A DNA stretch of 43,833 nucleotides from JAYVJH01 sp043777595 (GTDB lineage Bacteria; Bacteroidota; Bacteroidia; Cytophagales; Spirosomataceae): contig JAYWHT010000058.1 of the NCBI GenBank assembly GCA_043777595.1, forward strand, positions 1 through 43,833. The letters run 5' to 3'. Position 1 is the first letter of the stretch; each line of letters starts with the position of its first letter. The translations under genes and the position numbers were made by a program. Of the stretch, positions 23,687 to 31,891 are shown piece after piece. The notes under the pieces are model-generated. The model searched no databases and had not been told where the DNA came from. It was given only the letters and a program-made list of their open reading frames with translations.

Positions 23687-24379
23687 CTAAACTGTTGGTG
23701 GCTTGATAGTTGGCTTAAAAACAGGACGCTTGGGGGCGGCAGGTTTGATATCCTCAGCTAAGGCGTGCTTTGGCTCTACTAATCCATCACTAATGACCGA
23801 TGACCCACGACCCATGACTTTTGACTGCGCTTTTTCGGCCTGATATTGTTCCCAAAGTTGGCGTTTTTCTTCGGCTTGGGCGGGTGTGAGGTTGGCAAAC
23901 TCAAACAACATGGTTTTGATGTCGAACGTACTAAAATCATACTCTGAGGTCATAGTCAAGCACTCGGTTGGGCATACTGTCGTGCAGAGGCCGCAGTAGC
24001 AGCACTTGGCCATGTCAATATCAAACTTAGCGGCATAGAGCCTGATAGAAGAGCCGTCAGAAGCCTTGCCTATTTCTTCGGACGAGCGAATTGGCTCAAT
24101 TTCAATACAATCGACAGGACAAATCTTGACACACTTATCACAGACAATACAGTCGTCCATTTCGTTATGAAGTTGGTAGCGACCATTGTCAGGAACAGGC
24201 ATGGTTTCGTGCGGATATTGCAGCGTTACCATGCCCGTTTGTTCCAAAAAGTAGTCATCTTTACGCACATCGTTGGCCTTACGCCGAGAGTGAGCCTGTC
24301 GCAAATGCCTAAATGTGAGTCGCATACCAGTTATTGTGCTACTGATGCCCTGTTGGATATTTTTAAAATAGGTATTCAT
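23687..24379 (-). CDS. nuoI: NADH-quinone oxidoreductase subunit I (NuoI-type ferredoxin)
   Basis: A 230-residue 2x[4Fe-4S] electron-transfer subunit of respiratory complex I. The clusters are bound by Cys77-x2-Cys80-x2-Cys83-x3-Cys87-Pro and Cys126-x2-Cys129-x2-Cys132-x3-Cys136-Pro. The start MNTYFKNIQQGISSTITGM is chosen because its ATG overlaps the pfkB stop (ATGA) and gives the normal NuoI N terminus. An upstream in-frame extension would lie inside pfkB. A ~60-residue C-terminal tail ending in Pro/Lys repeats is longer than in enterobacterial NuoI. No other nuo gene is within the window, so this subunit is separated from its complex-I operon. Confidence 0.88.
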   Translation of the reverse strand: MNTYFKNIQQGISSTITGMRLTFRHLRQAHSRRKANDVRKDDYFLEQTGMVTLQYPHETMPVPDNGRYQLHNEMDDCIVCDKCVKICPVDCIEIEPIRSSEEIGKASDGSSIRLYAAKFDIDMAKCCYCGLCTTVCPTECLTMTSEYDFSTFDIKTMLFEFANLTPAQAEEKRQLWEQYQAEKAQSKVMGRGSSVISDGLVEPKHALAEDIKPAAPKRPVFKPTIKPPTV

Positions 24380-25305
24380 GCTTTGAGTCTTACAATCCAG
24401 TCGTATAATTTCAATACGTCTTCTTTTTTGAACAGCTCTGTACCCTCGTTCATAGTTGCTGCCGAGCCACAAGCTACCCCCCATCGTACCATTTCAGAAT
24501 ACGATTTTTTTTGAACTAATGCCCACGTCATACCCGCTACCATACTGTCGCCTGCGCCTACGGTACTTTTTTTATGAATAGTGGGTGCGGGGACGTACTC
24601 ACAAATATCAGCCGTAACGAGCAATGCGCCCTTTGGCCCCAACGACACCACAACGACTTCACATTTGCCTTTGCCAATGAGTGTTCGGGCGGCATCGTCC
24701 ACGTCGTCCATTTCTAAGTTTTCTACCCCTACCAAAGCCGATAGCTCATCAATGCTGGGTTTGAGTAAATATACGCCCTCGTCGCAGGCGGCTTTGAGTG
24801 GCTCACCCGAAGTGTCCAAAATCAGGCGTGCGCCTATTTTTTTGGTAGCGGCGGCTACTTTTTCATAAAAACCGACCTCCATCAATGGTGGCAAACTACT
24901 GCTGGCTACCACGTAGTTGGGTTTATGTTTTGAAATAGTCGCCAAAAAGGCTTGTTTTTCAGATTCTGTCAGTGCAGCACCGGGTAAGCCAAACCGATAT
25001 TGTGCGTTTGTCGAAGTATCGGTAACGATAAAATTTTCACGTGTCCATTGCTCGGTTTCTACTGCCTCAAAGTCAATTTGTTGTTTGGTCAATATGTCTT
25101 TTAGCATCTGCCCCGACGGTCCGCCAGCCGTTAGAATGGCCAGCGAACTACCCCCCAATTTACGAATGGCCTTAGATACATTTATACCACCGCCGCCAGC
25201 GTCGTAGCGTGGTGTGGCACAGCGCATTTTTTGCTCTGGTACGAGTTTGTCAATGGTCGTACTTTTGTCGATAGCGGGGCTGACGGTGAGTGTGAGAATA
25301 GACAT
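24376..25305 (-). CDS. pfkB: 6-phosphofructokinase, PfkB type (1-phosphofructokinase family)
   Basis: A 309-residue ribokinase-fold sugar kinase. It phosphorylates fructose-6-phosphate (PfkB/Pfk-2) or a close phosphosugar. The N-terminal block MRCATPRYDAGGGGINVSKAIRKLGG and the ATP-site block STVGAGDSMVAGM (Asp as catalytic base) match E. coli PfkB nearly residue for residue, including LRC...GGGGINV, WTRxN, PGAAL and VVSLGPKGAL. It starts 3 nt after pdhA ends and overlaps nuoI by 4 nt, so it forms the middle of a pdhA-pfkB-nuoI operon. LacC/FruK activity cannot be excluded. Confidence 0.87.
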   Translation of the reverse strand: MSILTLTVSPAIDKSTTIDKLVPEQKMRCATPRYDAGGGGINVSKAIRKLGGSSLAILTAGGPSGQMLKDILTKQQIDFEAVETEQWTRENFIVTDTSTNAQYRFGLPGAALTESEKQAFLATISKHKPNYVVASSSLPPLMEVGFYEKVAAATKKIGARLILDTSGEPLKAACDEGVYLLKPSIDELSALVGVENLEMDDVDDAARTLIGKGKCEVVVVSLGPKGALLVTADICEYVPAPTIHKKSTVGAGDSMVAGMTWALVQKKSYSEMVRWGVACGSAATMNEGTELFKKEDVLKLYDWIVRLKA

Positions 25306-25308
25306 TGG

Positions 25309-26328
25309 TTAATCTACGATATAAGGATAATTTGGCTCAACGTAGTTGTCGTTGTAAATCTCAGACGCATCTGGGTAAGGCGACTCGTCGGCGAACTTCA
25401 CAGATTCTGCTACAACGCCTTTGATTTTTTCGTCAATTGCTTCCAAATCAGTTTCTGTTGCAAAGCCTTTATCAAGAATACTGTGGCGTACCATTTCGAT
25501 AGGGTCTCGGCGTTTGTATTCTTCTACTTCTTCTTTGGTACGGTATTTTTGAGGGTCAGACATAGAGTGTCCACGAAATCTGTACGTTTTAAACTCCAAA
25601 AACGTCGGCCCGTTGCCTGCTCTGGCACGGTCGGCGGCACGGCCTACGGCTTCGTGTATGGCTTCTACGTCCATACCGTCCACGGGTTCGGCTGGCATAT
25701 CGTAGGCTTCGCCAATGGTATAAAGTTCACGCACGTTTGAGGTTCTGGCCACAGACGTACCCATGGCATAGCCATTGTTTTCGACTACAAAAATGACGGG
25801 CAGTTTCCAGTTCATGGCCATATTGAACGCCTCATGCAAAGCACCTTGCCGCACTGCACCATCGCCAAAATAACAAATACAAAGATGTCCTGTTTTTTTG
25901 TATTTTTCGGCAAAAGCAATACCTGCACCCATCGGAATCTGCGCCCCAACGATGCCGTGGCCACCCATAAAGTTACGTTCTTTGTCGAAAATGTGCATTG
26001 AGCCGCCCTTGCCTTTGGTTGTGCCTGTGGCTTTGCCAAAAAGTTCGGCCATGACGGCGTTGGGGCTGGTGCCAAGTGCCAACGGAAAGCCGTGGTCTCG
26101 GTAGGCAGTTATCCATTTGTCGTCTTTGGTTAGTGCGCTTGCGGCACCTGTTGAGCAAGCCTCTTGACCAATGTAAAGGTGGCAAAAGCCCCTGATTTTT
26201 TGTTGGCCATAAAGTTGTCCTGCTTTTTCTTCAAACTTGCGTTGGAGCATCATCGACTCATACCAAGTGAAGTATTGCTCTTTTGAGTACTGGACTTTTG
26301 TGGGTGTAGATTGTTTCTGTTTTGCCAT
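25309..26328 (-). CDS. pdhA: Pyruvate dehydrogenase E1 component, alpha subunit
   Basis: A 339-residue thiamine-diphosphate enzyme subunit that decarboxylates pyruvate in the PDH complex, together with a beta subunit not present here. The ThDP motif runs from GDG (155-157) to NN (184-185). YRDHGFPLALG, GKGGSMHIF and the phosphorylation-loop-like YRFRGHSMSDPQKYR (249-263) are standard E1-alpha segments. Length is typical. It heads the operon with pfkB and nuoI. No clear TAnnTTTG element is seen in the 77 nt upstream. Confidence 0.93.
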   Translation of the reverse strand: MAKQKQSTPTKVQYSKEQYFTWYESMMLQRKFEEKAGQLYGQQKIRGFCHLYIGQEACSTGAASALTKDDKWITAYRDHGFPLALGTSPNAVMAELFGKATGTTKGKGGSMHIFDKERNFMGGHGIVGAQIPMGAGIAFAEKYKKTGHLCICYFGDGAVRQGALHEAFNMAMNWKLPVIFVVENNGYAMGTSVARTSNVRELYTIGEAYDMPAEPVDGMDVEAIHEAVGRAADRARAGNGPTFLEFKTYRFRGHSMSDPQKYRTKEEVEEYKRRDPIEMVRHSILDKGFATETDLEAIDEKIKGVVAESVKFADESPYPDASEIYNDNYVEPNYPYIVD

Positions 26329-26405
26329 TGTGTTATGTGTTTCTACTTTGTTATTTGAATGTTAGTGTGGGCTTTTTTATATTTTTACTGCCATCGCCAT
26401 AAATT

Positions 26406-27536
26406 TCATTTTTTTGCTTTTGAAAGATTGAAGTAATAACGTAAAGTGAGCCGTGGTTGTATGGTTAATTCGACATCAAAAACCAAAATTCTATCCAATG
26501 TTATATCTATCTTTCGTTTAAAACTAAGCCCCAAATTTAACTCTACAAAAGGCGACGATTGGGGCTTTATCTCATTAAAAATAATAGAATAATGACTAAA
26601 TCCCACCGAAACGAAAGGCCTAAACATTTTTGAACCAAAATAGCTACCGATGTTTAAACTAATATTTTGAAATACCCCAGTATTACTAATTGGTAGGCGA
26701 GGCAAAAGATTTAAGTCGTAAGTATAATAAACTAAACTTGGAATGTAGTTTAAATCTAACTTAATAAATTGGTTTTGGTTTTTACGTGGCAAATTTACTC
26801 TCACTGAGCCCCCAAAAAATAATCTCGGGATTTCGTCTGCCGAAATCCATTTATCAATTCCAAGTGTTGGAGCCACATCGAAAGATACTCTTTTTGTAGG
26901 ATTTTCATAGGTAACAATCTCACCTAAGAAACAAGCGTTATATTTTTTCAGAAATTTTTTAAGGTTTTTTTCTTCATACAGAGGTGGTGTATATTCAAAC
27001 GTTGTGGCATCTGAACATATACTTTGAAGCTGGTTTTGATATTGCTTATTACTCACTCTGTACATTTTGCCATCTATTTTTTGCTGATAGTCAAACTTTA
27101 CCAATTCCTCATTCGTACCATCATGTTCTAAAAAAAAACGTGTTCGACCTTCGCTACTTTTGAGCCGATAGAGCGATGCTTTGGGGCCAGAGAGTAGCTT
27201 TTCTAAGAAGACAGTTATCTCTTTTTTTTGTGTGGGTTCTTTATCATACATTATCAATTCTGAAACAATCACTATCGACACTTTTTTAACAATATATGAT
27301 TTGTTGAGCGAAGTAATAAAAAAAGATTGTGTATTTTCAACATCAAATTTTTTTTCTACTTCGCTGTTATTTTCTTTGAATTTAAACTCCGTTGGGTTTT
27401 TGTCCCAGTCTTCAAACAAAATTTGCCCCTGTAATGTATCATTTTGATTGGTAACAATATACGCACTTTCATATCGTTTCTGGCAGTATGAAATGGTGCT
27501 AAAAGTTACCAGTAAAAGCAGTATTTTTGATTTCAT
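26406..27536 (-). CDS. Secreted hypothetical protein, probable outer-membrane barrel
   Basis: A 376-residue protein with a signal peptide (MKSKILLLLVTFSTISYCQ). Its N-terminal motif YIVTNQNDTLQGQI is common in uncharacterised Bacteroidota envelope proteins. The middle is mixed alpha/beta with no known motif. The C-terminal third alternates polar and hydrophobic residues (GGSVRVNLPRKNQNQFIKLD, LNIGSYFGSKMFRPFVSVGF), like an outer-membrane beta-barrel, and ends LTLRYYFNLSKAKK. I do not recognise a function. Its codon use is more AT-rich than that of its neighbours. Confidence 0.7.
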   Translation of the reverse strand: MKSKILLLLVTFSTISYCQKRYESAYIVTNQNDTLQGQILFEDWDKNPTEFKFKENNSEVEKKFDVENTQSFFITSLNKSYIVKKVSIVIVSELIMYDKEPTQKKEITVFLEKLLSGPKASLYRLKSSEGRTRFFLEHDGTNEELVKFDYQQKIDGKMYRVSNKQYQNQLQSICSDATTFEYTPPLYEEKNLKKFLKKYNACFLGEIVTYENPTKRVSFDVAPTLGIDKWISADEIPRLFFGGSVRVNLPRKNQNQFIKLDLNYIPSLVYYTYDLNLLPRLPISNTGVFQNISLNIGSYFGSKMFRPFVSVGFSHYSIIFNEIKPQSSPFVELNLGLSFKRKIDITLDRILVFDVELTIQPRLTLRYYFNLSKAKK

Positions 27537-27695
27537 TTCATTATTAGTTCAACTGCTCCAATTTCGTAACCCAATTGCCAAAATGTTTACAGCTTTGTTT
27601 TAGTGTTGTTATACCATCGATTCCTGCCAATATCATCTGAATACGTTATACCCTAACTTAGGCTAAGTGTGATGCTTTTTAGTTTCATTATTCTG

Positions 27696-27703
27696 TACCT
27701 TTG
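27696..27703 (+). promoter_or_regulatory. recF promoter -7 element (TACCTTTG)
   Basis: Exact TAnnTTTG, 30 nt before the recF ATG. The upstream -33 region is T-rich without a clean TTG. Confidence 0.5.
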
Positions 27704-27732
27704 CATCACAAAATTACATACAAAACCCCACA

Positions 27733-28824
27733 ATGCAGCAACTGTATTTAGAAAAACTCTACCTGACCGACTTCAAAAACTATGAAGACGGCAGTTTTGG
27801 GTTTAGTCCCGATGTAAACTGTATTGTGGGCGAAAACGGTAGCGGCAAAACCAACTTACTCGATGCCATTTATTTTTTGGCTCTCAGCAAAAGTGCTTTT
27901 CATAACCAAGACGCACTGAGTATCAAAAACGAAGCCGACTTTTTTATTGTCGACGGTACTTTTCAGAAACATCAAAAGGCCGTTCAGATTACGTGCAGCT
28001 TACAGCGAGGTGGCCGCAAGGTATTGATGTCGGACAAAAAACAGTATGAGCGCATCAGCGAGCATATCGGGCGGTTTCCTGTTGTACTCATGGCCCCCAA
28101 CGACACCGATGTAGTGCGTGAGGGTAGCGAAGAGCGGCGACGGTTTTTTGATGGCGTTCTGTCGCAGTTAGACCAGCATTATTTACAAGATTTATTGCAA
28201 TATAACCGTATATTGAACCAGCGAAACAGTCTGCTCAAAAGTTTTTATGAACGCAACTACTTCGATGCTGACTTATTGGAAACCTACGACGAGCCGTTTG
28301 TGGTTATTGCCCAACGAATATTTGCCAAAAGGCGAGACTTCTTGACTCGTTTCTTGCCCTTGGTGCAGCACTACTACGCTTTTTTGGGCGAAGGCCGTGA
28401 GCAAATGGAAATAATCTACGAGTCGGAGGTATTAGATGCAGGTTTTGGGGTAGAATTTAGAAAAAATCGGCAACGAGACCTGCAAGCCCAACGCACCACT
28501 CGGGGTATTCATAAAGATGATTTTACTTTTGAAATGAACAGTTTTGCACTTCGTAAATTTGGCTCGCAAGGCCAGCAAAAATCGTTTGTTATTGCACTGC
28601 GACTGGCACAATTTGAAATGTTGGGCCAAGAAAAAGAAGTAAAACCGATATTGTTATTGGACGATATTTTTGACAAACTCGACGACCGCCGTATTCAAAA
28701 ACTATTAGAAATGGTAAATGGCGGTAATTTTGGACAAGTTTTTTTGACCGATGCCCGCCCCGAGCGCACAGCACAGCTATTGATTGACATGAAAGTAGAA
28801 ATACGGTATTTTAGGACGACTTGA
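27733..28824 (+). CDS. recF: DNA replication and repair protein RecF
   Basis: A 363-residue SMC-like ATPase that loads RecA at gapped DNA with RecO/RecR. It has Walker A GENGSGKTNLL (33-43), a RecF-typical LMAPNDTDVVREG segment, the ABC signature FGSQGQQKS and Walker B PILLLDDIFDKLD. Length is normal for Bacteroidota. The last 95 nt before the final codons (28723-28817) are repeated exactly at 29621-29715, with a toxin-antitoxin pair in between. The gene therefore appears to have been split and repaired by an insertion. Its final residues (RTT versus RTI in the downstream copy) differ between the two ends. Confidence 0.95.
   Translation: MQQLYLEKLYLTDFKNYEDGSFGFSPDVNCIVGENGSGKTNLLDAIYFLALSKSAFHNQDALSIKNEADFFIVDGTFQKHQKAVQITCSLQRGGRKVLMSDKKQYERISEHIGRFPVVLMAPNDTDVVREGSEERRRFFDGVLSQLDQHYLQDLLQYNRILNQRNSLLKSFYERNYFDADLLETYDEPFVVIAQRIFAKRRDFLTRFLPLVQHYYAFLGEGREQMEIIYESEVLDAGFGVEFRKNRQRDLQAQRTTRGIHKDDFTFEMNSFALRKFGSQGQQKSFVIALRLAQFEMLGQEKEVKPILLLDDIFDKLDDRRIQKLLEMVNGGNFGQVFLTDARPERTAQLLIDMKVEIRYFRTT
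28723..28817 (+). repeat. 95-bp direct repeat, left copy (recF 3' end)
   Basis: From GGTAATTTTGGACAAG to TATTTTAGGAC, all 95 positions match 29621-29715, including a 7-T run. It codes for the C terminus of RecF. Copies are offset by 898 bp. Confidence 0.95.
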
Positions 28825-28873
28825 ATGTTGTGTGCTATGCTATGAAGCCGATAATCGACCTAAAAATCCACAA

Positions 28874-28909
28874 ACAACTTGCTTTTTGTTGTCTGAATAG
28901 ATAACTTTG
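28874..28909 (+). promoter_or_regulatory. Toxin-antitoxin promoter and possible operator
   Basis: TTG (28879-28881), 20 nt, then TAACTTTG (28902-28909, exact TAnnTTTG). The ATG of the toxin begins only 4 nt after the element, so the transcript may be leaderless or nearly so. ACAAC (28874-28878) and GTTGT (28888-28892) form an inverted repeat across the -33 region, a plausible HigA operator. Confidence 0.5.
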
Positions 28910-28913
28910 TGGC

Positions 28914-29288
28914 ATGGATATTGAAAGACAAATTATTGCTTACAAAAACTACTTTCTCGACTTTTATAACGAGCTGGACGACAATGCACAGGCAAAAATT
29001 GAGTGGACTTTAAACCTAATTCAAGTAACTAAAAAAGTTCCCGAAAAGTATTTCAAACATTTGACTGGCACAAAGGGACTCTATGAAGTCAGAGTTGAGG
29101 TAGGGAGTAACATTTTTCGTGTTTTCTCATTTTTTGACAAGGGAAACGTAGTCGTTTTAGGAAATGGATTTCATAAGAAAAGTCAAAAGACTCCAAAACA
29201 GGAAATAAAAATGGCCCTTAAAATAATGGAGGAATATCAATTAGAACAAGAAGAGAAGGAAAACAAAACTAAAAAAGCAAAAAAATGA
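28914..29288 (+). CDS. higB: Type II toxin, HigB/RelE superfamily (Gp49-like)
   Basis: A 124-residue probable mRNA interferase. The segment KYFKHLTGTKGLYEVRVEVGSNIFRVFSFFDKGNVVVLGNGFHKKSQKTP (about 42-90) has the RelE-fold pattern of the phage-derived Gp49-like/HigB family: K(H)LxG...LyElR...YRvfy...ivlLhgFhKKtqktP. A lysine-rich tail follows. The toxin precedes and overlaps the antitoxin by 4 nt (ATGA), the inverted gene order typical of higBA. It is AT-rich relative to recF. It lies between two 95-bp copies of the recF 3' end. Toxicity is inferred from family membership. Confidence 0.85.
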   Translation: MDIERQIIAYKNYFLDFYNELDDNAQAKIEWTLNLIQVTKKVPEKYFKHLTGTKGLYEVRVEVGSNIFRVFSFFDKGNVVVLGNGFHKKSQKTPKQEIKMALKIMEEYQLEQEEKENKTKKAKK

Positions 29289-29590
29289 ACATCGAAAATA
29301 GTAATATCACGACACTTGACCAAATTTTGGACAAAAAATATGGGGTAAAAGGACAACCAAAACGAGAAGAATGGGAACAACAATTTGAATCTTTCAGACT
29401 TGGCGTTTTACTTGAAGAAGCTCGTAATAAAATGGGTTTGACACAAGAACAACTTGCAGAAAAATGTGGAACTAACAAATCCTACATTTCGAGAATTGAG
29501 AACAACGCATCGGACATTAGACTTTCAACACTAATGAGAATTGTTCAGCAAGGACTTGGCGGACATCTCAAATTGACACTTCAACTTTGA
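29285..29590 (+). CDS. higA: Antitoxin HigA, XRE-type HTH
   Basis: A 101-residue DNA-binding antitoxin expected to neutralise the preceding toxin and repress its own promoter. An XRE/Cro helix-turn-helix spans about 40-90, with the core MGLTQEQLAEKCGTNKSYIS (50-69) and RIENNASDIRLSTLMRIVQ. The 40-residue N-terminal arm probably contacts the toxin. The ATG overlaps the toxin stop by 4 nt, so translation is coupled. The stop is followed after 30 nt by the second copy of the recF 3' end. Confidence 0.87.
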   Translation: MNIENSNITTLDQILDKKYGVKGQPKREEWEQQFESFRLGVLLEEARNKMGLTQEQLAEKCGTNKSYISRIENNASDIRLSTLMRIVQQGLGGHLKLTLQL

Positions 29591-29620
29591 TAACAAAAAA
29601 GCATAGTACCCAACTGCACA

Positions 29621-29715
29621 GGTAATTTTGGACAAGTTTTTTTGACCGATGCCCGCCCCGAGCGCACAGCACAGCTATTGATTGACATGAAAGTAGAAAT
29701 ACGGTATTTTAGGAC
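29621..29715 (+). repeat. 95-bp direct repeat, right copy (recF 3' end duplicate)
   Basis: Exact duplicate of 28723-28817. The sequence then continues TATTTGA, which would end RecF as R-T-I-stop instead of R-T-T-stop. It carries no start codon in the recF frame and is a gene-end fragment. It marks the right boundary of the inserted toxin-antitoxin segment. Confidence 0.95.
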
Positions 29716-29827
29716 TATTTGAGTAGTCGTGAGTATATATATGGTGTCGTGAGTCAAATACAATACTGCTAATCAGTAAGTTATTAAAATTAAAACACCG
29801 TATTAGTTTTGAATAAGTACTTAAATA

Positions 29828-30772
29828 CTACCTCTCCAACACCATCGCTCCAAACGAGTAGCCGCCACCAAAAACGGTAACAACGATTTTGCATTTTTCG
29901 GTAAATCGCTCCCAGTTTTCGGACAGACCAATGGCGCAACCTGCACAGCCTGTGTTGCCCAAATACTGAATATTTGAAATCAGCTTTGATAGCGGTAAGT
30001 TGAGTGTATTGATGACGTTGAGGCTAATGCGGTGATTGGCTTGGTGTGGAATCAAATAGTCGATGTCTTCTACCGTCAGGCCACACTCGTCCAATACCTG
30101 TTGGCTTACTTTGGGCATATAAATACAGGCATTCTGAAACACGTCTCGCCCGTGTGGCATCACTACGCCTCGGTCGTTGGGGCGGAGTACTACGGCCTCG
30201 GTTGCTTTGCCGCTTGTGGCTGCTCCACCTGTTTTGACGGCCTTAATCAAGAAGTCAGTATCGGCTGTTTTTTCTTTTGTTATCAGCAACGCTGCTGCTC
30301 CGTCGCCCCACAAATGGCCCGAAACGGTATCGGTTTCGTTGTAGTAAGCTGTATTATGTTCAGACACTACGACCAATGCTTTTGTGGCTTTATTCATCGA
30401 AAAATAGCCCTCAACGATTTCAATGGCATTGAGCAACGACGAGCAAGCCGACGAAATAGTTACAACAGGAATGTCTGGAATGTTCAATTCGTGCTGAATG
30501 GCGTGGCCGAGCGTTACGATGGTATCGTAGGCGGTGTAAGTTGCCCCCACAATCAAATCTATACAATCAGCTAATAAATTATCACTCTCAAACAAATTTC
30601 TGACGGCCTCAATACCCATCGTGTGTGAGTTTTCGGTTGGGCTGGCTTTGCGGCGTTCTTGGATTCCCGTTCTCGAAACAATCCATTCGTCTGACAAGCC
30701 GTTTAATTTAGAAAAATAAGCGTTATCAATGACTTGCTCAGGTAGGTAATGACTAACTTTGTGTAGATACAT
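29828..30772 (-). CDS. Ketoacyl-ACP synthase III (FabH-like)
   Basis: A 314-residue thiolase-fold condensing enzyme. The KAS III triad is complete: Cys110 in ISSACSSLLNAI, His243 in IPHQANHRI and Asn273 in YLGNTGCAG. The C-terminal glycine-rich FGGGYSFGAMVL is present. FabH joins acetyl- or branched acyl-CoA with malonyl-ACP to start fatty acid synthesis. Stand-alone Bacteroidota paralogues may also make secondary lipids, and no fab genes are adjacent here, so the role is left general. It ends 112 nt after the right recF repeat, on the opposite strand. Confidence 0.88.
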   Translation of the reverse strand: MYLHKVSHYLPEQVIDNAYFSKLNGLSDEWIVSRTGIQERRKASPTENSHTMGIEAVRNLFESDNLLADCIDLIVGATYTAYDTIVTLGHAIQHELNIPDIPVVTISSACSSLLNAIEIVEGYFSMNKATKALVVVSEHNTAYYNETDTVSGHLWGDGAAALLITKEKTADTDFLIKAVKTGGAATSGKATEAVVLRPNDRGVVMPHGRDVFQNACIYMPKVSQQVLDECGLTVEDIDYLIPHQANHRISLNVINTLNLPLSKLISNIQYLGNTGCAGCAIGLSENWERFTEKCKIVVTVFGGGYSFGAMVLER

Positions 30773-30916
30773 GACAGATTTATGTACAATTTTTTAAAAC
30801 GGGTCGAAAGTTAAACATTTAGTTATTAACATTTTGCATTTTCTTAATCTTGAAAATACGAGTATTTCGTTTTGTTATAAAAAAACTCGTTATTGAACTA
30901 TAAACAGAGATAAATT

Positions 30917-31828
30917 ATGGACTTTGGTAAACTCAATGATATTGCTGGTATCGACTTTGACCTTCCACCCGAAAACCCACTCAGCCAAAAGGTACTGACT
31001 CAAAATAGCGTTCTGAAACGTTGCTTTGTGGGGCCGCCTATTTGGGCAAATAAGGAATGGATTGGTAAAATTTACCCACACAATGCCAAAGAAAAAGACT
31101 TTTTGTACCACTACGCTCGGCAGTTCAATACCATCGAGCTAAACGTTACCCATTACCAAATACCAAGCCTTAGCACCATCGACCGCTGGCGAGAAGCTGT
31201 GGCAGGTACAGACTTTAAGTTCTGCCCCAAATGGCCGCAAATCATTAGCCACGACCGACAACTCGTTAATTGTGAGGCTCTTGTTGAAGAATTCACTAAC
31301 AATATCAGCCAGTTAAATGAATATTTGGGTGTGACATTTCTGCAATTAGGCCCTTATTTTGGGTCAAATAAACTGCCGATTTTACAACGATTTTTGAAAC
31401 AACTACCCTCTAAATTTCCTGTTTCGGTTGAGTTTAGGTATGAAGATTGGTTTAATAACAAAGCCACTTGGCAAAAAACAGTTGAGATTTTAAGCACTCT
31501 AAACGTCGGAACGGTCATGACAGACGTAGCTGGTCGGCGAGACGTATTGCACCAAACACTCACCACGCCAATGCTTACACTGCGGTTTATTGCCAGTCTT
31601 ACAGAGCTACACAAGTCCGACTATCAGCGAGTTGATGATTGGGTGCGCCAACTAAAAAAATGGTTTGACGAAGGCTTAGAAACAGCCTATATTTTTGCCC
31701 ACTGCCACGAAAATAACAACGCTCCCGAACTGAGTAAATATTGGATTGATGCTCTGAACCAATATTGCGGTTTTGATTTGAAAATACCCAAAATTCAGCC
31801 TAAAATTGTGCAGGGGGAGTTGTTTTGA
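30917..31828 (+). CDS. DUF72 family protein (YecE-like)
   Basis: A 303-residue TIM-barrel-like protein of unknown biochemical role. Family blocks visible are CFVGPPIWANKEWIGKIYP, YARQFNTIELNVTHYQIPS (with the E-N pair), FKFCPKWPQIISHDRQL, FLQLGPYFGSN, PVSVEFRYEDWF and AYIFAHCHENNNAP. It matches the DUF72/YecE pattern with a ~35-residue N-terminal extension. It is monocistronic, followed by a short AACTTTT/AAAAGTT hairpin at 31841-31855. Confidence 0.87.
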   Translation: MDFGKLNDIAGIDFDLPPENPLSQKVLTQNSVLKRCFVGPPIWANKEWIGKIYPHNAKEKDFLYHYARQFNTIELNVTHYQIPSLSTIDRWREAVAGTDFKFCPKWPQIISHDRQLVNCEALVEEFTNNISQLNEYLGVTFLQLGPYFGSNKLPILQRFLKQLPSKFPVSVEFRYEDWFNNKATWQKTVEILSTLNVGTVMTDVAGRRDVLHQTLTTPMLTLRFIASLTELHKSDYQRVDDWVRQLKKWFDEGLETAYIFAHCHENNNAPELSKYWIDALNQYCGFDLKIPKIQPKIVQGELF

Positions 31829-31891
31829 GTTAGATTTAACAACTTTTAAAAAGTTTTCAAATTTGGGTACTTCCATAACCAAGCATAAAAA

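Noticed and set aside
28818..29720. Integron gene cassette explanation for the toxin-antitoxin pair
   Set aside because: No attC-like paired RYYYAAC/GTTRRRY sites with a foldable structure were found. The boundaries are instead an exact recF 3'-end repeat.
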